This document shows, piece after piece, positions 1 through 7,856 of a stretch of DNA of 10,770 nucleotides. The notes under the pieces were generated by a model. That model was not told where the DNA came from. It made no database searches and saw only the letters and a list, made by a program, of their open reading frames with translations. The stretch comes from Phoronis ovalis (Eukaryota; Phoronida; Phoronidae), in assembly GCA_028565635.1 (NCBI GenBank), contig JAOXYB010060101.1, forward strand, positions 1 to 10,770, read 5' to 3'. Numbering within the stretch: the first letter of the stretch is position 1; every line of letters begins with the position of its first letter. The position numbers and the translations under genes were made by a program.

Positions 1-380
1 TTAAATGGATCTGATTGGAAAAATGTACCTCTAAAATCTGCGACAATACACCATTCGTAATTGTTACATACATCACTGTACCCAATATATCGATTACCCT
101 TTGGTAACGGTTTTGTTGTGACGCTGTTTTCCTTACAACATTTACTGATATCATCAGCCCCGTTATCAGTCACAAACAATACAATATCTCCATCATAAAC
201 ACGACGCAAAGGTATAAGGAAATTTTTAAATTCTTTAATCCCATAGTCCAGGGCCTCGGCAATGATAACAGTTTTGTTGTTGTTCTGATTATCCTGCATG
301 TCATTTAGCTGATGATCCTGTCCATAGCCAACATACATTGTGCAGACTGCAAACAAAACTATAAACAACTTTAGTCCCAT
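1..380 (-). CDS. Secreted/luminal glycosyltransferase-like protein, 5' part (runs off left edge)
   Basis: Reading from 380 down to 1 gives 126 uninterrupted codons starting at ATG 380-378, in a near-ideal Kozak context (AAACAAACCATGG). The upstream in-frame stop comes before any other ATG, which supports this start. Residues 1-20 form a signal peptide or anchor (K4 then a hydrophobic core LFIVLFAVCTMYV), with likely cleavage after the VGYG at 17-20. A polar Q/N/D-rich linker follows, with an N-K-T sequon at 35-37. The Rossmann-like strand TVIIAEAL (37-44), the strand GDIVLFVTD (64-72), and the signature D115-F-R-x-x-x-F-Q-x-D-P-F126 resemble uncharacterised eukaryotic GT-A-like proteins that carry a D-x-R-D-x-x-F-Q-x-D-P-F block. 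Here the usual Asp after Arg appears to be Gly118. Substrate and enzymatic activity are unknown. The catalytic C-terminus lies outside the window. The family call is from recalled motif resemblance only; the coding call is firm. Confidence 0.8.
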   Translation of the reverse strand, partial: MGLKLFIVLFAVCTMYVGYGQDHQLNDMQDNQNNNKTVIIAEALDYGIKEFKNFLIPLRRVYDGDIVLFVTDNGADDISKCCKENSVTTKPLPKGNRYIGYSDVCNNYEWCIVADFRGTFFQSDPF

Positions 381-522
381 GGTTTGTTTAATACGTGAAG
401 GCGTTGGCGTAGCGCTGACTTTACAATAACTTGCTGCGTCCAAATCCACTAAAGATCAGCCAAGAAATAAGTTCTACAATAAAAAATAATACTGCTTATA
501 AACAACATTGTGAAATTGTTTG

Positions 523-530
523 TTTATATA
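523..530 (-). promoter_or_regulatory. TATA-like box upstream of the left gene
   Basis: On the minus strand this reads TATATAAA, about 145 bp upstream of the ATG at 380. Initiation roughly 30 bp downstream would give a 5' UTR of about 110-120 nt. A pyrimidine-rich AG at 475-474 (minus) could instead be the acceptor of a 5'-UTR intron. The two readings exclude each other, and AT-rich DNA makes TATA matches common. Confidence 0.3.
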
Positions 531-1184
531 TTTGTGGATACTAAAGCGCCGAGGCTTCGTTGAGTAATTCATTAATCGGTTTAATGAGAGTTACTGGGGC
601 ACAACCTGACGCGATCAAAAGCAGACAAATCTGACTTATTTTTAAGAAAAGAGGTATTAAATAATAACAAAAAAGTGTTTAAATAAAATAAGTTTTTTCC
701 GTTGTACGTAAAGTCGATAGAAAGCAATTACATTGTACAATATAAATTTAAACAAATGAAACGAAACGACATTCTCAGTAAAAAATGTTTATAACTATAA
801 CGGTCAGGTTACTACAGAAAAAATCAGTTATTATTATTATATCCTGAAAACACAACTAGCGGAAAATTCTTTGTAACTCCCGTACAACCGGAAACAACGC
901 TGAAATATTGTGTGCAATGACTCGTTACAGTTTGACACATTACGGAAAACCGTGGACATTTTTGGATTTAGGCTACACTTAAACTGACAAAGTAATGTAA
1001 ATAATTATAATATGTATTTATTTTATATCTAAAAGAGGACATTTTGCACCTAAGAATATAAATCAAAACGCACGTGCTTGCCAGCGTCTGATATTTTATG
1101 ATACGCATATGTCTGGACGAGATTTTCAATTTCAAACTGGAAGGTGACAGGGTGTGCCAGCGATCACAGGCCATTTTACTGCGA
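531..1184. other. Intergenic, no supported gene
   Basis: AT-rich DNA with only short open frames on either strand. A few short GC-richer stretches (near 540-640 and 860-960) contain small ATG frames of about 16-20 codons with no family resemblance. No tRNA, CRISPR or clear repeat is seen. Confidence 0.5.
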
Positions 1185-1532
1185 GAAATGCGATACGGTA
1201 ATCTTGCTGCAGCAAAATAGCTAGGTATAAGTAACTCAATGATATTTAAGTGGTTTTTCTGGAAGAAAAATGATGGTTCGGTGGAAAGAATCTGGGAAGA
1301 CCGCGCTGTCCGTTATTGCCAAAAGGCTGATCCGTGAAGCAAAGTACAAACGTGGAAAATCCGTGTATAGTATCAGCCACAGACTGATTTCTCGTGATCT
1401 TAAAGGTTCAAGGGAGACGGTCAGAAATTTATGTAGAATGAGCTGATGTGAAGTTTCAAGCGCCCACGAAAACAAAGGAGGGCAAGGTACAATTTCGAAC
1501 AACTTTTCAAAAACTGGACTAAAACGTTTTAA
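1185..1532 (+). pseudogene. Decayed Tc1/IS630-like transposase N-terminal fragment
   Basis: Three overlapping plus-strand frames together follow the order expected of a Tc1/mariner/IS630-type transposase DNA-binding region. Around 1249-1308 the frame gives FKWFFWKKNDGSVERIWED, resembling the W-K-E-x-G-S-V-E-R segment before the G-R-P hinge. From about 1270 to 1446 a second frame reads through SVIAKRLIREAKYKRGKSV and then the second helix-turn-helix (RLISRDLKGSRETVRNL), ending at TGA. At 1452-1532 a third frame gives SFKRPRKQ and then LFKNWTKTF, resembling the F-K-R-P-K-K and K-N-W-T blocks upstream of the catalytic domain. At least two frame shifts break it, and no DDE catalytic domain is visible downstream. 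It is a relic and cannot encode a working enzyme. The family is inferred from motif order, not a search. Confidence 0.55.
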
Positions 1533-1972
1533 TTATTTTTATAATGATATCTGTAAATCGCCTGATGTGCAGATATATAGCTATTAATTAAAAGTTGGTA
1601 ATTTGGCATTATAGATAGATCCGGCAAACGTATTTTTTCTCTTCCGTTTCTTTTGACCTCTGGGCAGCCATGCGCACATCTCTGTTTGGAAGTATAATTT
1701 CGCACAAAGTGAGAGATATCACAATTTGAAAACATCATTTTTTCAGAAATTGAGGGAATTATATCCAAGCATGGTTAGTCGGCCAGTCTCCTGTATATTT
1801 TCACTAATTCCACCAGGTGGTCTGTTCTTAGAGTTCACACAAAAGTTAATAGGTTAAGACTGCACGAAAAATCGAAAGTAGGCATGAGACATGATTATCT
1901 TTATTTGTGAGTGAACAGAATTTTCTGCGAAGAGTTAGTCTATTTACTAGAAGACAATACGTTACTATTGAG
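1533..1972. other. Spacer between transposon relics, no supported gene
   Basis: No coding feature is convincing. A 20-codon minus-strand frame at 1671-1609 (starting MAAQRSKETEEKK) looks protein-like in composition but lacks a good splice donor and any recognisable family. The catalytic half of the transposase to the left is not visible here. Confidence 0.4.
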
Positions 1973-2071
1973 GTGGATAGGAAAATCAATTGTATCCTTA
2001 TGGCAGTTGATGCCAGGCCAACCAGGTTTGATAAAACTAGTAAACATTACGATAGTAAATCGATATATATA
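1973..2071 (+). pseudogene. MADF (Myb/SANT-like) domain fragment
   Basis: The plus-strand frame reads VDRKINCILMAVDARPTRFD followed by KTSKHYDSKS. This matches the first helix and loop of MADF DNA-binding domains, as in Drosophila Adf-1, where L-I-x-x-V-x-x-x-P-x-x-[YFW]-D-[KR]-[ST]-x-x-x-Y recurs. The rest of the domain (the A-W-x-x-I-A helix and the C-x-x-x-W-x-x-L-R segment) is not found before the stop at 2087-2089. A donor-like GTAAAT at 2055-2060 could mean this is an exon end; otherwise it is a truncated copy. MADF proteins accompany some DNA transposons, and a transposase relic lies about 440 bp upstream, but a link between them is only inferred. Confidence 0.35.
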
Positions 2072-2667
2072 AATGAAATGAATTTATGAACTAACAATAA
2101 AATAAAACTTAACGAGATTGGAAATTGCATATAACAGTCAAAAATAAAACATGGCAGGTAACAGTTGCTCTTCAGAAACCTACAAACACCAAAGTATAGC
2201 GGGTTTTTTTTCCCGAGAACCGGAAGAGCAACATAACCGACATAACTCCCAGAGGGGTCTTTAGAGTCGTTAATCTCCACTGCTCTGGTCTACTCTGGGA
2301 TGAGTTTATGTCTGTCAGTGATATATTTCTTGACACCTTGTGGTAATCGTATATGCCACGGTTTTAACACTAACTGTTATACCCCGGGCCTTACTGATTT
2401 TATGAGTAGAAGTTATATATTATCTAGTGATTCTTAACGACCAATGAGCGAGATCAAAAATACAAGTTAAGGCAAAGTTTTCAAGGACTGGTTAATCATA
2501 AAATGTAGTTAAACGCTCTTACAAATAACAGTAAATGTTTTATAGTAAACTTTTCTAATAGATAACAATTATTATATAAAAAAACTCGTTCTTTTTATAG
2601 GGCAATTCTGGGAGGGCAATCAATTGAAAAGTAGTGTGCATCGACACAGTCAGGTCAATCGATCCTT

Positions 2668-2690
2668 TGAGGGTTTTAAATCAGCCCTCA
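2668..2690. repeat. Short inverted repeat, 6-bp arms
   Basis: TGAGGG at 2668-2673 is mirrored by CCCTCA at 2685-2690, with an 11-nt spacer. It is a small potential hairpin; no function can be assigned. Confidence 0.4.
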
Positions 2691-3606
2691 CGAACTTTAC
2701 TTATACCGGATTATAACCAGGGATTATAATATCATCATTCGTTTTCGATACGACTGATGCTGCAAAAGCTCCGCGCCGTGTAGCATTCAAATTCAGAATT
2801 AGAAAAATATTACAATACTAGAATTATGTCCCGGAATTGTGTTACTTACCAGCCAGCCATAGAAACCGGCATGTTAAATCCACTTGTTTCTTGATTGTTA
2901 CATGGATTTGTTAAACTGTTCAAAAGCACTCCTTGAAATTAACTATTTGTGTAGAATATTGTTGAAATAAATCTGAAAAAAATCTAGTAATTTGATGAAC
3001 ACTGTGGGGCACTACCTTGATCATTAAACAATATTGCAAACAGTAAAAAAGTAGGTCATTCTTTCTATATTATACAGGCATCAAATAAGAATGACATACA
3101 TTTGTGATTGGTTGGTTAAATACTTGAACTTGACTTCTCGTGCGCGAACTGATACAAGGTCATATGATGCGCCACAAGGGTTTCATTCATTTCAACGACA
3201 TGCAACAGCCATAATTCCCGTTGAAAAATAACCTATATATTTTAATTAACCCAATGGATTTCTGTCTAGCGGCACACACCTATATATACACCCAACAAAT
3301 ATTTTTTTAGGAACTATCCGAAGTCTTACAGCTCAAGCTTACTGTGCAGTGCTACGTTAGACCTGGATGTTAATTTTTGTTAGTTTGGCTATATTGTTGG
3401 TAATTATTGTATTATATTATTTAACAATTTGTTACTGACAATTTATTAAAATGGAGAACAACACCACTAAATGATTTAGGCGCGAAACCCCATGACACAT
3501 CTTTTTTTTGCAAATTTCAGCTTGCAGATAGAGTTCCCCGCATTTTTAGCTGCCTAAGAATTATCCCCATTGGGTGCTTCCGACGGTGCCATTTTTACTT
3601 AGGGTG

Positions 3607-3625
3607 TTACGTTTTTGAAACGTAA
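3607..3625. repeat. Perfect 8-bp palindrome around a 3-nt loop
   Basis: TTACGTTT (3607-3614), loop TTG, then AAACGTAA (3618-3625) form a perfect inverted repeat. The embedded ACGTTT/AAACGT could be a binding site or a small hairpin. No neighbouring gene gives it a role. Confidence 0.5.
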
Positions 3626-4103
3626 ATTTCCAAAGCAGCGTAAAACTCAGAGTTTAAATTAAACCCTCCAGTCGAAAATAACTTTGCTCAAATAATAGGA
3701 TTATTTGATTAGGCCTGAAACTGATCTTCTGAAGTGGACAACATTAACTATGAACCTGTTTTGGAGATATTTCTAAAAAAAAGTTATTAAAACAGAACTT
3801 TATTTTTAAAACCATGAATAGAATAAAAACAAACAATAATTAATATAAATTCGCACCACTCTTTCCATACGGTATCGATTGAGGTGCCCTAGTACAAAAC
3901 AGTAAATTGCTTTAAACGAAAGTCTACATTTCACTCCCTATGACTTCACTAACATTAAAGATATAAATGCAGGTATAGAATGTATTGAATTTCTATATAA
4001 TCAATAAAAAAAAATGTTGACTCAAGCAGTACACGTAATTCTCAAACAGAACATGCACAAGATGTTGAATGTAGATTGAGATTTTATAAAAGTTACTATC
4101 GGA

Positions 4104-4109
4104 TTTATT
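4104..4109 (-). promoter_or_regulatory. Candidate polyadenylation signal of the fucosyltransferase gene
   Basis: The minus strand reads AATAAA here, about 205 nt downstream of the fucosyltransferase stop codon. This would give a 3' UTR of roughly 220 nt. It is the first canonical hexamer I see downstream of the stop. Confidence 0.4.
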
Positions 4110-4281
4110 AGCTAAAGTTAGTTTTGTGATTGAAGGTCAAGTCTGGTTTAACAAACAATGCTGTCACACAGACAGCTACGGTAACACACTGGCGATCGAC
4201 GACCACAATGCTTTATCGACAACAATGCACAGTACACTGCTCGCGAATTATACTGAATCAATGCTGAATACTCAATTCCCG

Positions 4282-4322
4282 ACTTGATTACACCAAGAAT
4301 ATTAAAACTTGATTATACCAAG
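4282..4322. repeat. Near-perfect direct repeat across the fucosyltransferase stop codon
   Basis: ACTTGATTACACCAAG (4282-4297) recurs as ACTTGATTATACCAAG (4307-4322), a 25-bp period with 15 of 16 bases identical. The second copy contains the stop codon (4315-4313 on the minus strand) and the last coding bases; the first copy lies in the 3' UTR. It looks like a small local tandem duplication. Confidence 0.7.
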
Positions 4323-5792
4323 TTTTTTTGAAAATATTTAACAAGTGTAGGATATTTTTTTTCCGGTGTTACACAAGTACCACTATTCCACCATCCGTCA
4401 AGGTCGGTATAAACTTTAGATTGACCGTCGTTGTGTATTTTATAGCATAAATCACAAAAGCGCACCATTTTGTCGAGGCGTGATCGTGGCGCCTCTAAGG
4501 TTTGCCTCCACTGGAAGTAGCTATTGTACAACGTGTCATTTGAATCAACTACCTTTAAGTAATCAGCTAATTCTCTTGGAGAACTGTAATCGGCAATGTC
4601 AATAAAGCTATGAGGTGGTAACACATCACTATATTCTGACCCTCCTAGTACAATTGGTAACAAACCTCTTCCGAATGCATTTTCCCATAATTTTTCTGTT
4701 ACGTAATCTTTACAAATGCTATTTTCAAATGAAAGATAAAATTTATAGTTTTGTGCTAAGGTGCAATTTCCTGGGCACCGCTTTTTACCACAGGCACCGT
4801 AAACATCTACCTGAATATGTTGTGCTAAATGTTTTATGTAATTTTGACGTTTACTTGGAGGTCCGCAGTTGCTGTAGATAATGATGACAAGTTTCGTTTT
4901 TCCCTTCGCGTAATTTTTAATAGTTTCATTTTGATATTTCCTTTGTGTAAGTATTCCATAAGGTATAAAAATATCGGAATCCCTCCTATATGTCATAGTC
5001 CAGTTAAAAACGGAACCAAAACGTTTCATTGACGGTGAATGATTAGGAGATTCTAGTAAGAAGAACACAAACCGTTGCCATGGTAGCCGTTCCTTTGGAA
5101 ATGGTGGAAAAGAGTCACGAGGATGAACGATAATAGCAGAACTTTCCGAAAATCGTTTTCTATCAGTTGTTAGTTCGCACGTGCAGTTACAGCGTCGCTT
5201 GAACGGCTCCACGCCTAAACCGAAATAATAGTCTTTACTGCCAAAAAAGGTGGTCCAAAAAAGAATAATTGGAATTTTGCCCAAATGGGACAGTGGGGAT
5301 TTTTCCATGGGCGAAAACACTTGAGAATTATTTGCATTCTTTTGCAGCTGAGTCTGTTGCCGTAATCGAGGTAAATGCTTATGTGTGAATTCTACAACAG
5401 GAAAGGAGACAATCTAATGATACACTTCATTATTTTATGTATAAACAAGAGTCGAGAACATAATTGCTATCTAACTCCAATACTAGATTCATGAACAAAA
5501 AGTTCTAGGCCTGCTCTGATAGCATACCCATATTAGCTTTTCTCACGCGATAAACATAAAAGCAGTTCTTTATATTATTTGACATAAACTGTGACACATA
5601 CGCTCTTGCAAATTATACCTATTCTATAGTTTAAACATGGTCAGGCTACTAAATAATGATCGTCATTTAAATAATGATCGAAGTCTAACCTGGTTCGTTT
5701 AAAAAACGTAAACTATAGATCACGAAATATAAGGCGGTGAGAAATACTAGTACTTTCGTACATAATTGGAAGCGCTCACAGTAGTTTCCCAT
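4313..5792 (-). CDS. Alpha-1,3-fucosyltransferase, GT10 family, two exons
   Basis: Transfers fucose from GDP-fucose to N-acetylglucosamine or glucose of glycans; expected to act in the Golgi as a type II membrane protein. The coding sequence is join(5792..5690, 5391..4313) on the minus strand, 393 residues, a normal length for the family. Exon 1 encodes the anchor: a short cytosolic tail MGNYCERFQLCTK, then hydrophobic VLVFLTALYFVIY (14-26). The intron has GT at 5689-5688 and a strong pyrimidine tract ending in AG at 5393-5392, phase 1; the join makes Glu35. A Q/N-rich stem (46-58) precedes the GT10 N-terminal domain, with LLESPNHS (146-153) and FNWTMTYRRDSD (163-174). The C-terminal domain carries VDVYGACG (229-236) and the hallmark F-E-N-S-x-C-x-D-Y-V-T-E-K-L (256-269), then a conserved Cys-rich tail. 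Several N-glycosylation sequons are present (55, 103, 164, 189, 243). No frameshift is seen. ATG 5792 has A at -3 and G at +4. Acceptor specificity cannot be read from sequence. Confidence 0.95.
5392..5689 (-). other. Fucosyltransferase intron 1 (phase 1, GT-AG)
   Basis: The donor CCAG|GTTAGA and acceptor TCTCCTTTCCTGTTGTAG| bound a 298-bp intron. In-frame stops on both sides force splicing: the exon 1 frame meets TAG within two codons of the donor, and the exon 2 frame is closed by TAG upstream of the acceptor. Splicing restores a single open frame and places the membrane anchor ahead of the stem. Confidence 0.85.
5651..5680. repeat. Two direct copies of a 12-bp motif inside the intron
   Basis: AAATAATGATCG occurs at 5651-5662 and again at 5669-5680, an 18-bp period, just inside the donor end of the fucosyltransferase intron. 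It may be a chance or slippage duplication. Confidence 0.5.
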
Positions 5793-5805
5793 TGTATTTA
5801 GCACA

Positions 5806-5822
5806 CCTACAGAATAAAAAAT
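5806..5822 (-). promoter_or_regulatory. Putative 5'-UTR splice acceptor before the fucosyltransferase ATG
   Basis: On the minus strand a T-rich tract ends in CTGTAG (AG at 5808-5807), 14 nt before ATG 5792. This suggests that the ATG lies near the start of a second transcribed exon behind a non-coding first exon. It also argues against a longer in-frame start at 5882, whose extra 30 residues would then be intron sequence. Confidence 0.45.
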
Positions 5823-6053
5823 AAATATATCAAGCACACATAATAATTGAAAAAAGTACAAAATGGATTTCTTCCGGTGCATGGACCGGATGTCCTAAGA
5901 TAGAAGCCTTTAAAAGATTATCGCTAAAATCTGCACAACTATAGTATTTTTCGATTTTACAATGCAGGATTTATTACAAGGTAGCTGGAAAATTGTTATG
6001 CTTAAATGAATAATTTAGTTTAAACAACAATGCTACATAAATTGGGACAACAC

Positions 6054-6104
6054 TAATATTAGCCTAGGATATATAAAACTCTTGGAGTATATATCCTAGT
6101 ATTA
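6054..6104. repeat. 51-bp imperfect hairpin
   Basis: CTAGGATATAT (6064-6074) pairs with ATATATCCTAG (6089-6099). Inside, ACTC (78-81 of this hundred) pairs with GAGT (85-88) around a 3-nt loop, with an AAA bulge. Outside, TAATA (6054-6058) pairs with TATTA (6100-6104) across a 5-nt bulge. It could be a small MITE core or an RNA hairpin; the loop is short for a typical animal pre-miRNA. Confidence 0.55.
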
Positions 6105-6794
6105 ACGAAGAGTTTGACAGATTGTACTATACCCTTTAAATAAATAATGTAGACTTCTATGAAACTTGGACGCACTAGCCACCTTAAAAGTATTCTTTTC
6201 GTCAGACATCTACAAATTTAGTCGTAGCCGGATATTATCCAAGATTACAAAAGGACAACATAAAACAACTGCCCCTACTACCTGATATTCCGGCACAGGT
6301 CTATCGCGCATGATCATACACTGTCAATATGGATGACTAAACATGTATTTATTCATGCGCCCATTTTGTTTCTTGATTGGCAGCCTTTCAATATAATTGT
6401 AATATGAACCAATCTAATAAATACGTGGTTTAACGTTTTCAATCAACACTTGAACAACCAGCAAACACACAAAAGAAAAGCCGCCGCATGCGGTCAGGAA
6501 TGTACAATCATATTATTATTATTCACCTAGTTTACTTTAGGTTCAAATTTGTAGTACGGTAGCCATTTATCATTAATATTTGATTTATTAATGAAACAGC
6601 TAAAATAGGACAGCTAAAACATTATCAAGTTGAAATCTATCACAAGCTGAAACTTTATCAAAAACAAATTTGTGTTTGTTAGTACTATCGCAAGGTGCAT
6701 TTTCGTGCCATACATCTAATAGTTGTACATAAAATACTGTATCTTTGTAATGATATTAAAGAAAATAATACGTTTATTCTTGTTACACGATAAT

Positions 6795-6843
<49 letters not shown>
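6795..6843. repeat. Compound (TA)n(TG)n microsatellite
   Basis: About 19 bp of alternating TA (6795-6813) runs directly into about 31 bp of alternating TG (6813-6843). It is flanked by GTTACAC (6782-6788) and its reverse complement GTGTAAC (6840-6846). Frames read across it are artefacts. Confidence 0.95.
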
Positions 6844-6845
<2 letters not shown>

Positions 6846-7066
6846 CCCGGGAGCTTGGAAGGCCATATCTATATATTCCCCATTCACCTGTAAACTGATC
6901 TTTTTTAAATTCATCAGTCACTCAGTTGAATACTATGCGACAATACTGTATCTGCCACCAGCTGAAAAGTAAATAAATCATTTGGCAGAGTTGCTTAGTA
7001 AGCCGGATTTGTTTCCCCTTGATTTGAGTGTTCCCATTCTTACACATTCTCTTTTCTAACTTTTAG

Positions 7067-7148
7067 CAAACTGTGGCTCAAAGACGGCGATTGGACTGAG
7101 GTGGACAAGCATTACAACCCTCAGTTAAGTCCCCGAGTTAAACTTTAG
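7067..7148 (+). CDS. Putative terminal exon of an unidentified gene
   Basis: A strong acceptor (pyrimidine-rich 7041-7060, then TTTTAG at 7061-7066) is followed by a GC-richer stretch. Read with one leading base (incoming phase 2), it gives KLWLKDGDWTEVDKHYNPQL then SPRVKL and TAG at 7146-7148, 26 codons. The residue mix is protein-like, unlike the surrounding AT-rich translation. I do not recognise the protein. An internal donor-like GTTAAGT at 7124-7130 could instead make this a roughly 57-bp internal exon. The other two frames close after 10 and 19 codons. Upstream exons were not found between 5883 and 7060, so the rest of the gene may lie to the left, possibly with the minus-strand fucosyltransferase nested in its intron. 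Confidence 0.45.
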
Positions 7149-7856
7149 AGGTCATCCAAATTTCATGAAGTTCAAAAAAGTAATAGTTGCCTTTGATAAA
7201 AGGCTACCTAGTTTGTTGTACAGCTAACACGAATACCGTTATTTAAATCCTTCGTTATGTGACTGTTGGTGAATGGCTTACTATATGTTTTATACAAACG
7301 ACTGTATAACTGCTGTTACAGTGCAATTCCGTAACCGGGTTTCGCGAAATAATTACCAATATACATATCACACCTGTACAACAAAATCACCTATAATTAC
7401 TATGCATAATTGTCTTCATACATGTGACAGTTATAACGCTATTTTTGCCTTAGATGTACAACAGTATTTCACGCAAGTTCAATCAAACAATGCGTCTTAT
7501 TGTTGATTTTAACTTTTAATAAAATATTGGTTAAAAAAATGCTGAAACTGCTATTACTGTAAATTATTTGCATTATTTATTTTTTGTTTATAATGATTTT
7601 GATTAAACTCACAAATGCATTATGAAAAATTACATATATATGCCTATAAATGTTTCTTAACATGCACAGGTAAAATACAAACAGATTACGGTAATATTAA
7701 TCTGAAAGGACTCTTTGTACTCAGGTATGAAAACTCGCTTTAGCTCACACATGTATTGACCTAATGCATCCATTATTGAAAACGAAAACCAAAGGTACAA
7801 ACTGATCGAGTTATTTATTTTGCACACTATATCGCAGTAAACGTACATTTACAGTT
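7149..7856. other. 3' flank of the 7067 exon and 5' flank of the 7857 exon
   Basis: No gene is supported. A plus-strand 77-codon frame ends at 7506 and a minus-strand 63-codon frame covers 7848-7657; both are within chance expectation for DNA this AT-rich and resemble nothing known. The region probably contains the 3' UTR of the first gene and the promoter of the second. Confidence 0.4.
7518..7523 (+). promoter_or_regulatory. Candidate polyadenylation signal
   Basis: AATAAA in a T-rich context, 370 nt after the stop of the 7067-7148 exon. It is the first canonical plus-strand hexamer noticed after that stop, so it may end that transcript. Confidence 0.3.

Larger units (their letters stand above)
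2090..4103. other. 2-kb gene-poor region
   Basis: No long or family-recognisable coding sequence is seen on either strand. Notable small items are a 37-codon plus-strand frame at 2151-2264 of unknown meaning; a good donor on the minus strand (GTAAGT, plus coordinates 2844-2849) just after two ATGs; a TATA-like run at 3281-3288; a pyrimidine-rich acceptor at 3501-3520 followed by 34 open codons; and two small inverted repeats annotated separately. None is enough for a gene call. Confidence 0.5.
5883..7066. other. Non-coding region upstream of the fucosyltransferase
   Basis: No supported exon on either strand. It holds the hairpin at 6054-6104 and the microsatellite at 6795-6843, each annotated separately. 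It probably contains the fucosyltransferase promoter and the last intron of the plus-strand gene that ends at 7148. Confidence 0.45.

Noticed and set aside
1236-1502. Minus-strand 88-codon frame
   Set aside because: It is antisense to the transposase relic, whose motifs explain the stretch better.
2151-2264. Plus-strand 37-codon frame (MAGNSCSSETYKHQSIAGFF...)
   Set aside because: It has a good Kozak context and protein-like residues, but is too short and unsupported to call. A minus-strand frame over the same bases looks equally protein-like, so composition does not decide.
2844-2872. Minus-strand mini-exon MPVSMAG followed by GTAAGT
   Set aside because: The donor is strong, but several GTAAGT matches are expected by chance in this window, and no phase-compatible acceptor exon was found downstream on that strand.
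4615-5032. Plus-strand open frames within the fucosyltransferase
   Set aside because: They are antisense shadows of the well-supported minus-strand catalytic exon and resemble no family.
5793-5882. Longer fucosyltransferase start at 5882 adding 30 residues
   Set aside because: A strong T-rich acceptor ending at 5807 lies between the two ATGs, and the nearer ATG at 5792 has a better Kozak context. The extra residues are probably intron sequence, though they would add another hydrophobic stretch.
7273-7506. Plus-strand 77-codon Cys-containing frame ending 11 bp before an AATAAA
   Set aside because: It was considered as a small secreted peptide gene, but it has no signal peptide, no regular Cys spacing and no recognisable family.
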